A stretch of 56,740 bases of DNA from JBBQZO01 sp038207625 (lineage in GTDB: Bacteria; Pseudomonadota; Gammaproteobacteria; Burkholderiales; Burkholderiaceae_D), in contig JBBQZO010000039.1 of the NCBI GenBank assembly GCA_038207625.1, positions 1-56,740 of the forward strand. The letters run 5' to 3'. The notes under the pieces are model-generated. The model was given only the letters and a program-made list of their open reading frames with translations, made no database searches and was not told the origin of the DNA. The translations under genes and the position numbers were made by a program. Numbering within the stretch: position 1 is the stretch's first letter; each line of letters begins with the position of its first letter. Below, one piece after another: positions 51,244 through 56,740 of this stretch.

Positions 51244-52774
51244 CGCGGCGCACCGCTTGCACTGGCTGTCGTGGATCTTTGTGGCCGGCGCCAGTGTCAA
51301 GGAATTCGCCATCCCCTTGCTGGCCTTTGTGGTGCTGGGCAAGCGCGAAGGCAACTGGGCCCTGTGGGGTGGCGCGCTTGCCATCGGCTTCGCGGCCTGG
51401 ACGATGCTGTCGGCCTTCTCCTATCGCTATCGGATCGGCGAGCGCGAGTTGCTGATACGCGAAGGCGTGCTCGACCGCACGGAACGGCATATCCCATTTT
51501 CCAACATCCAAGGCGTCAACCAGCGCCGCAAGCTGCTGCACCGCTTGCTGGGCGTGACCGAATTGCATCTGGAGTCGGCCGTGGGCGGCAAGCCGGAGGC
51601 GGTCATGAAGGTGCTCGGCCTGGCGGCGGCGCACGAACTCGAAGCCTTGCTGCACGCCGCGCGCGCGGGCGATGCCGCGCACGCGCACGGCGCGCCAGCG
51701 CCCTCGCCCGTGCTGCACCGGCTGGACGCAGCCGAGATCGTGCGCCTCGGCCTGGTATCAAATCGCGCGCTGGTGGTGCTGGGCGTGCTGTTCGGTCTGC
51801 TGATGCAAAACAACGGCACGCGTCAGTTCATCATCGAGTACGCCCATGTGCCGATCCAATGGCTAGGCGCGCGGCTGCTCCCGCAAGTGGCATCCGGTCA
51901 CTGGAGCATGCTCGTCCTTGCCGGCAGCGCGGCGCTGGCGGCCACGGTGCTGATCTTGTGTCTGCTGTCGGTGCTGCTGGCGTTCTTCAAATATTACGAC
52001 TTCACGCTTGAACTCGACGGTGAAAAGCTGATGGTGCGGCATGGTCTGCTGAGTACCGTGCGTGCCAGCGCGCGCCTGCCGCGCCTGCAATCGTGGCTGC
52101 TCGACGAGAGCTGGTTGCTGCGGCGCATAGGGCGGGTTCGCCTGGCGGTCGTCACCACCGGCGCCGCGCACGAGCACGAGCACGGCCTTGACCCCGGGGC
52201 CAGCTTGAACGAACTGGCGCCGATCGCCACCCGCGCCCAGGCCTTGAAGCTGTTAAAGACCTGCCTGCCGACGCTGAACTGGGACGATCTCGCCTGGCAG
52301 CCCCTGCACCACAGCACCGTCAAACGGCGCCTGATCGGCCAGGCCCGCTGGGTCGTCCCGCTGGTGCTGGCACTGGTGCTGGTCGATGTCCGCTTCGGCT
52401 GGCCGATCGGCGCGCTCGCCGTGGTCGGCGCCGTCGTCAGTGTTGGCCTGGCGATGTGGTGCCACGCGCGCGCCTGGGCAACTTTTGCCGCCTATGCCGA
52501 AGCCGGCGACGTGCTGTTGTTTCGCCACGGCGTGTGGCACAAGCGCTGGGTGGTCGTGGTGAGCACCAGCTTGCAAAGTTTGCGTTTGTACAGTTCGCCA
52601 CTGGATCGACAACTGGGGATCGTCCACCTGCAGGCGGACATCCAGGGCGGTTCGCGGCACCACCGGGTGCTCGACATTGCCTGCGTGGGGCTGGCCGAGG
52701 CGCAGGTCTTGCGCAGCCACTTGTGGCGCCGGATTCAAGCCCCCATCTCGACGCCGCTAACGAGCAAGATCTAG
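51236..52774 (+). CDS. YdbT-like membrane protein with three bPH2 domains
   Basis: 512 residues. Three repeats of a membrane-helix pair followed by a bPH2 domain: YRYRIGERELLIREGVLDRT with HIPFSNIQGVNQRR (about 60-135), KYYDFTLELDGEKLMVRHGL with PRLQSWLLDE (about 250-340) and the C-terminal DVLLFRHGVWHKRWVVVVST with PLDRQLGIVHLQ (about 420-500). Hydrophobic helices lie near 12-62, 175-250 and 370-405. It overlaps ydbS, and the two probably make one membrane complex. Other bacteria link YdbS/YdbT to envelope or antibiotic-tolerance phenotypes, but the mechanism is unknown. Confidence 0.9.
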   Translation: MRDAAHRLHWLSWIFVAGASVKEFAIPLLAFVVLGKREGNWALWGGALAIGFAAWTMLSAFSYRYRIGERELLIREGVLDRTERHIPFSNIQGVNQRRKLLHRLLGVTELHLESAVGGKPEAVMKVLGLAAAHELEALLHAARAGDAAHAHGAPAPSPVLHRLDAAEIVRLGLVSNRALVVLGVLFGLLMQNNGTRQFIIEYAHVPIQWLGARLLPQVASGHWSMLVLAGSAALAATVLILCLLSVLLAFFKYYDFTLELDGEKLMVRHGLLSTVRASARLPRLQSWLLDESWLLRRIGRVRLAVVTTGAAHEHEHGLDPGASLNELAPIATRAQALKLLKTCLPTLNWDDLAWQPLHHSTVKRRLIGQARWVVPLVLALVLVDVRFGWPIGALAVVGAVVSVGLAMWCHARAWATFAAYAEAGDVLLFRHGVWHKRWVVVVSTSLQSLRLYSSPLDRQLGIVHLQADIQGGSRHHRVLDIACVGLAEAQVLRSHLWRRIQAPISTPLTSKI

Positions 52775-52905
52775 GCACGGATGGCGCGCCCGCGCGCCTG
52801 CCAACGTGTGCAGTTGACAGCCATCGGCCATCGGCGCCATCCCAGCGCAGGCCAGACAGGCCCGCTGGCGCTGGCGTCGGCGCCGGCGCGCCACCGCTCG
52901 ACGCG

Positions 52906-54270
52906 TTACAGCAAGCGCGCCAGCAAGGCCTTGTCATAGCGCGCGTCGAGTGCGATCATCACCCGGTGACCGCTGCCCGGCGCCACCGTCAGTTCGGCGC
53001 CGTCGGGCGCGCGCAGCTGTTCCAGCAGGATGGTCTGGTTGCCGCCCGGGTGGATCACCTCGAGCCGGTCGCCCAGCGCAAAACGGTTCTTGACATCGAC
53101 CTCGGCCCAGCCGTCGCGCACCGACAGCACGTCGCCCACGTACTGGCTGCGATGCACCTCGGAGGCGCCGCTCATGTAGTTCTGGTGCTCCTGGGTATGG
53201 TGGCGCTGGTAGAAGCCGTCCGTGTAACCCCGGTTGGCCAGGCCCTGCAACTGACCCAGCAAGTCCATGTCGAACGGCTTGCCGGCCACCGCGTCGTCGA
53301 TCGCGCGGCGGTACACCTGGGCGGTGCGGGCGGCGTAGTACAGCGACTTGGTGCGCCCTTCGATCTTCAGCGAGTCGACCCCGATTTTGACCAGCCGCTC
53401 GACGTGCTCGACAGCGCGCAAGTCTTTCGAATTCATGATGTAGGTGCCGTGCTCGTCCTCCAGGATCGGCATCAGCTGGCCGGGCCGCTCGGCCTCCTCG
53501 ATCAGGTAAGGCTGGTCGGCGGCCGGGTGGCGCACCATGTCGCCCATCGCCGAAAACGACTGGTTGGCGTCGTTCAACGCCTGCTGGTAGTTGAACTTGA
53601 GCGTCTCGACGGGGATGCGGGCCAGGTCGCCGCTGGCGTCCTCGCCAGCGTTGACCACCTTGTAATCCCAGCGGCAGGAATTGGTGCAGGTGCCCTGATT
53701 CGGGTCGCGGTGATTGAAGTAGCCCGACAGCAGGCAGCGTCCCGAGTAAGCGATGCACAGCGCGCCGTGCACGAACACTTCCAGTTCCATTTCCGGGCAG
53801 CGCTGCTTGATTTCCTCGATCTCGTCGAGCGACAGTTCGCGCGACAGGATCACGCGCGTCAACCCCATCCGATGCCAGAACTTGACGTCGGCCCAGTTCA
53901 CCGCGTTCGCCTGCACCGACAGATGAACCGGCACATCAGGCCACTCGTCGCGCACCATCATGATCAAGCCGGGATCGGCCATGATCAACGCATCGGGCTT
54001 CATCGCGATCACCGGCGCCATGTCGCGCAGATAGGTTTTCAGCTTGGCATTGTGCGCAAAGATATTGCTGGCGACAAAAAATTGCTTGCCGCGCGCGTGC
54101 GCCTCGCCGATACCTTGCGCCAGCACCGCGTGGGTGGAGAACTCATTGTTGCGCGCACGCAGGCTGTAGCGCGGTTGGCCGGCATACACGGCGTCGGCGC
54201 CGAAGTCGAAAGCGGCGTGCATTTTTGCCAGTGAACCGGCGGGCAATAACAATTCTGGAGCGCGAAGCAT
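52906..54270 (-). CDS. trhP: TrhP (YegQ), U32-family tRNA uridine hydroxylation protein
   Basis: 454 residues. ELLLPAGSLAKMHAAFDFGA with ADAVYAGQPRYSLR, then ELEVFVHGALCIAYSGRCLL and RDPNQGTCTNSCRWDYKV, hold the conserved Cys cluster of U32 proteins. The C-terminal beta-barrel extends from about 370. In E. coli TrhP makes 5-hydroxyuridine at tRNA position 34, using prephenate; older annotations call it peptidase U32/collagenase. The length matches YegQ. Divergent from nirK across 337 nt; the start at 54268-54270 has GAAAG upstream. No link to nitrite reduction is implied. Confidence 0.93.
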   Translation of the reverse strand: MLRAPELLLPAGSLAKMHAAFDFGADAVYAGQPRYSLRARNNEFSTHAVLAQGIGEAHARGKQFFVASNIFAHNAKLKTYLRDMAPVIAMKPDALIMADPGLIMMVRDEWPDVPVHLSVQANAVNWADVKFWHRMGLTRVILSRELSLDEIEEIKQRCPEMELEVFVHGALCIAYSGRCLLSGYFNHRDPNQGTCTNSCRWDYKVVNAGEDASGDLARIPVETLKFNYQQALNDANQSFSAMGDMVRHPAADQPYLIEEAERPGQLMPILEDEHGTYIMNSKDLRAVEHVERLVKIGVDSLKIEGRTKSLYYAARTAQVYRRAIDDAVAGKPFDMDLLGQLQGLANRGYTDGFYQRHHTQEHQNYMSGASEVHRSQYVGDVLSVRDGWAEVDVKNRFALGDRLEVIHPGGNQTILLEQLRAPDGAELTVAPGSGHRVMIALDARYDKALLARLL

Positions 54271-54381
54271 GGCGGGACTTTCTTGATCTGAGGGCGGCGG
54301 CGGCGCGATTATAGCAACGCGATGGGCGCCGTGCGACCGGCCGGCGCGATCTGTTGTAGCGCCGCATTGATGATGATTTTT

Positions 54382-54395
54382 TTGACCTGGATCAA
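54382..54395 (+). promoter_or_regulatory. FNR/Dnr-type anaerobic regulator site upstream of nirK
   Basis: TTGAC, CTGG, ATCAA: one base from the FNR/Anr/Dnr consensus TTGAT-N4-ATCAA. Its centre (54388.5) lies 41.5 nt before the start point predicted from the -10 at 54419-54424, the classic class II activator position. Confidence 0.75.
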
Positions 54396-54418
54396 AGAAA
54401 TAAGCCCAGGCAACAGCT

Positions 54419-54424
54419 TAAAAT
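54419..54424 (+). promoter_or_regulatory. -10 element of the FNR-type nirK promoter
   Basis: TAAAAT (5 of 6 matches to TATAAT), correctly placed for class II activation from 54382-54395. It gives a leader of about 180 nt to the nirK ATG. Confidence 0.5.
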
Positions 54425-54607
54425 TTTGCCCCTTTTTCCCGTACCGGCGGCTGCGCGCTCGCGCTTGCCGAAGGTCGCGCTGGCTGGCTGTGTCGTACCG
54501 GAATTTTTCCAACATAGATCAAGGAAATTGACGTTCGGCAGTTCTACACTTTGCTCGACATCAGGTTCGACTGGTGTCATGACAAAACAAAAAAAAGTGA
54601 GAATATT

Positions 54608-56023
54608 ATGAACGTCCATCAAGCTGTAGCGACCTGCTTTGCAACGGCCAGCGCCTTGCTGGCGATTTCCTCGCCGGCCGCGTATGCCGCCAGCGAGCCT
54701 GCCCTGCCTGTCATCGAGCAGATCCTGGTGGCGCCGCCCGCGCTGCCACCCCAAATTACCCGCAAGAGCGCGGCCAAGGTCGTCGTCCACCTGACGGTCG
54801 AAGAAGTCGAACGCGAGATCGCGCCCGGCACGCGGTATACCTTTTGGACCTTCGGCGGCACCGTGCCGGGCAAGATGATCCGGGTGCGCGAAGGCGACAC
54901 GGTCGAACTGCACCTGCAGAACCTGGCCAGCAACAAGCTGCCCCACAATATCGACTTGCACGCCGTCACCGGCCCTGGCGGCGGCGCGGCCCAGACCCTG
55001 ATCGCGCCGGGCAACGAGGCGACCTTCACGTTCAAGGCGCTCGCCTCGGGTCTGTATGTGTACCACTGCGCCACGGCGCCGGTGGGCATGCACGTGGCCA
55101 ACGGCATGTACGGCATGATCCTGGTCGAGCCGAAAGAAGGCATGAGCCCGGTTGACCAGGAATACTACGTGATGCAGGGCGACTTCTACACCAACGGCGC
55201 CTACCGTGCCGACGGCCTGCAGAATTTCGACATGCAAAAAGCGATCGACGAAAAACCCACCTACGTGCTGTTTAACGGCGCCGACGGCGCCCTGACGGGC
55301 AAGCAATCGCTGAGCGCCAAGACCGGCGACAAGGTGCGCATGTACTTCGGCGTGGGCGGCCCGAACATCACGTCGAGCTTTCACGTGATCGGCGCCATTT
55401 TCGACAAGGTGTATACCGAAGGCGGCACGCGCTTCCAGGAAAACGTGCAGACAACCATGGTGCCGGCGGGCGGCTCGACGATCGTCGAATTCGTCCCCAA
55501 GGTGCCGGGCAACCTGACCATCGTCGACCATTCGCTCACACGCGCGTTCAACAAGGGCGCGATCGGCCTGATCGCCGTCAGCGGCGCCGAACAGCCGGCC
55601 ATCTACAGCAAGGGCGAGAAGAAGCCTTTGCCGCTGGCAAAAGGGGCCGTCGCACCGGCCGCGCCGGTCGTGGCCGCCGCGCCGATCGATGCCGCGCTGG
55701 CGCGTGGCAAAGGCGTGTACGAGCGCACTTGCACGGCCTGCCATCAGCCTGACGGCAAGGGTGTCGCCGGGGTGTTCCCGCCGCTGGCCAATTCCGACTT
55801 CTTCCAGCAGCGTCCGTATGAGATGGCGCACATCGTTCTGCACGGTCGCAGCGGCGAACTGGTCGTCAACGGCGAACACTTCAACTCGGTGATGCCAGCG
55901 CAAGACCTGTCGGACGAAGACGTCGCCGCGGTCATCAACTACGTCAACGTCGACATGAACAAGGGCAAACCGGTGCTGACACCATCGATGGTGCGCGAAA
56001 TGCGCAAACCGAAGGGGCAGTAA
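54608..56023 (+). CDS. nirK: Copper nitrite reductase fused to cytochrome c (NirK)
   Basis: 471 residues. A signal peptide (MNVHQAVATCFATASALLAI, cleaved near AYAA) sends it to the periplasm. Two cupredoxin domains carry the copper sites. LPHNIDLHA (about 112-119) gives a type 1 His, the catalytic Asp and a type 2 His; VYHCATAPVGMHVANGMYGM gives the type 2 His, type 1 Cys, His and Met; SSFHVIG gives the second-shell His and VDHSLTR the last type 2 ligand. After an Ala/Pro linker (about 340-360) comes a C-terminal cytochrome c domain with CTACH near 375 and NSVMPAQDLSDEDV for the axial Met. This three-domain form is known from Ralstonia pickettii and passes electrons to copper within the chain. 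It reduces nitrite to NO. nirV follows after 1 nt. Confidence 0.95.
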   Translation: MNVHQAVATCFATASALLAISSPAAYAASEPALPVIEQILVAPPALPPQITRKSAAKVVVHLTVEEVEREIAPGTRYTFWTFGGTVPGKMIRVREGDTVELHLQNLASNKLPHNIDLHAVTGPGGGAAQTLIAPGNEATFTFKALASGLYVYHCATAPVGMHVANGMYGMILVEPKEGMSPVDQEYYVMQGDFYTNGAYRADGLQNFDMQKAIDEKPTYVLFNGADGALTGKQSLSAKTGDKVRMYFGVGGPNITSSFHVIGAIFDKVYTEGGTRFQENVQTTMVPAGGSTIVEFVPKVPGNLTIVDHSLTRAFNKGAIGLIAVSGAEQPAIYSKGEKKPLPLAKGAVAPAAPVVAAAPIDAALARGKGVYERTCTACHQPDGKGVAGVFPPLANSDFFQQRPYEMAHIVLHGRSGELVVNGEHFNSVMPAQDLSDEDVAAVINYVNVDMNKGKPVLTPSMVREMRKPKGQ

Positions 56024-56024
56024 G

Positions 56025-56740
56025 GTGAGCCGGGGCGGCACGACACGGCTGTTGGCTGCCCTGCTCGCTGGGGCGGCATTGGCGGGCGGCGCGCTGGCGG
56101 CCGATTCCGTGGCATGGCCCGACGGCGTCACCGCTTTGCAAGCAGTGGCGCTGCCGAACGGCATCACGGCGGCGCAGTCCGTGACGCGGCCCGATGGCGC
56201 AACAGCAGCGCCGCCCGTGGTACTGCCGGCCGGCGTCACGGCGGCGCAGTATCTGGCTTTACCGGCTGGCGTGTTTCGTAGCGCCTTGCCGCTTGACGGA
56301 AGAACGGCGCCGGCCGTGCTGGCGCCGTTTTTCATGCGCAGCAAACCGGTCAGCAATGCCGAATTTCGCGCCTTCGTCGCTACCCACCCCGCCTGGCAGC
56401 GCGGCCAGGCGCCGGGCATCTTCGCCGCACCCGATTACCTGTCCGCCTGGAACGGCACGCTGGATTACACGCCGATGGCGTCGAGCGCGCCGGTGACCCA
56501 CGTCAGCTGGTATGCGGCGATGGCGTTCTGCGACGCCGAAGGAGCGCGCCTGCCGCGCTGGCACGAATGGGAGTACGCCGCAGCCGCCGACGCGGGCCGC
56601 GCCGACGCGCGCGGCGACCCGGCCTGGCTGGCGCGCATCCTCGCCTGGTATTCGCGTCCCGGCACCACGCCACCGCAACAAATCGGCCTGACGCCGCCCA
56701 ATCTGTACGGCCTGCACGACCTGCACGGCCTGGTGTGGGA
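56025..56740 (+). CDS. nirV: NirV, formylglycine-generating-enzyme-like protein (3' end outside window)
   Basis: At least 238 residues, open at the right edge. The GTG at 56025 lies 1 nt after the nirK stop, with AAGG overlapping it, and starts a signal peptide (RLLAALLAGAALAGGALAAD). A four-fold 12-residue repeat follows (residues 31-78). From about residue 95 the sequence is FGE-sulfatase/SUMF1-like: PFFMRSKPVSNAEFRAFVAT, APVTHVSWYAAMAFCDAEGA with RLPRWHEWEYAA, and LYGLHDLHGLVWE. NirV proteins are regularly encoded beside nirK, but their job is not established. Co-transcription with nirK is almost certain. Confidence 0.88.
   Translation, partial: MSRGGTTRLLAALLAGAALAGGALAADSVAWPDGVTALQAVALPNGITAAQSVTRPDGATAAPPVVLPAGVTAAQYLALPAGVFRSALPLDGRTAPAVLAPFFMRSKPVSNAEFRAFVATHPAWQRGQAPGIFAAPDYLSAWNGTLDYTPMASSAPVTHVSWYAAMAFCDAEGARLPRWHEWEYAAAADAGRADARGDPAWLARILAWYSRPGTTPPQQIGLTPPNLYGLHDLHGLVW
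56115..56258 (+). repeat. Four tandem 36-nt (12-residue) repeats in nirV
   Basis: Residues 31-42, 43-54, 55-66 and 67-78 of NirV follow the pattern xPxG(V/I/A)TA(A/L)(Q/P)xxx: WPDGVTALQAVA, LPNGITAAQSVT, RPDGATAAPPVV, LPAGVTAAQYLA. A fifth partial unit (LPAGV) follows. The units have diverged at DNA level, so this is an old expansion. Confidence 0.8.

Larger units (their letters stand above)
54271..54607. other. 337-nt divergent regulatory region upstream of nirK
   Basis: Contains the FNR-type site (54382-54395), a matching -10 (54419-54424), a further ATCAA half-site (54508-54512) and an A-rich stretch just before the nirK start. No gene. Confidence 0.7.

Noticed and set aside
54392..56419. 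675-codon minus-strand open frame
   Set aside because: Opposite nirK, where copper and haem motifs are unmistakable.

Overview
The window is high-GC DNA, densely coded on both strands. It is most likely chromosome from a betaproteobacterium of the Oxalobacteraceae (Massilia/Duganella/Janthinobacterium type). That is inferred from the gene families: many hybrid sensor kinases and GGDEF proteins, a LabA-like NYN protein, a nirK-cytochrome c fusion, 3-hydroxybutyrate dehydrogenase and an NsrR of proteobacterial type. I saw no rRNA, tRNA, CRISPR array, transposase or prophage. Long open frames opposite real genes are common here because of the GC bias and were not annotated.

Layout. 1-5 kb: the N-terminal half of RecC (cut by the window edge) and a CHASE-type hybrid kinase, both on the minus strand. 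5-14 kb: a REC-GGDEF-EAL protein with degenerate outer domains, two glutathione S-transferases, a secreted M1 aminopeptidase, a two-gene unit (GspF-like membrane protein plus YceI-like lipoprotein) and a PAS-GGDEF cyclase. 14-24 kb: a LysE-type exporter, a 7TMR-DISM hybrid kinase, an HD hydrolase, a REC-PAS protein, a UvrD/Rep helicase, a small unknown protein and a split chromate transporter. The REC-PAS and helicase genes lie between two direct copies of a ~160-bp intergenic element carrying DnaA boxes. 24-31 kb: an HDOD protein, a small soluble protein with a chemoreceptor-like tail, S-formylglutathione hydrolase, a TIGR03118-type lipoprotein, a chemoreceptor gene broken by an in-frame amber codon, and CheW. 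31-37 kb: NsrR with a small HMA-like gene that has an NsrR-like operator, a dehydratase-RidA operon divergent from a YheO-type regulator across a large dyad, an exported unknown, YcaO and a universal stress protein. 38-46 kb: an orphan periplasmic binding protein, 3-hydroxybutyrate dehydrogenase with a stress protein, a fatty acyl reductase plus wax ester synthase pair, and an NYN/LOTUS protein. 46-56.7 kb: a 1480-residue MASE1-CHASE-PAS hybrid kinase, a YdbS/YdbT pair, TrhP, and nirK-nirV behind a probable FNR-type promoter (nirV cut by the window edge).

Themes. Signalling is heavy: three different hybrid kinases that each end in an Hpt domain, two GGDEF proteins, a REC-PAS protein, HDOD, chemoreceptor and CheW. 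No DNA-binding response regulator is encoded beside the kinases, so their outputs are probably elsewhere or run through phosphorelay and c-di-GMP. Nitrogen-oxide metabolism appears twice: NsrR with its putative operator near 31.8 kb, and nirK-nirV at the right edge. Storage-lipid metabolism is suggested by the FAR/WS pair and 3-hydroxybutyrate dehydrogenase. The least explained structure is the duplicated DnaA-box element at 18.5 and 22.1 kb.
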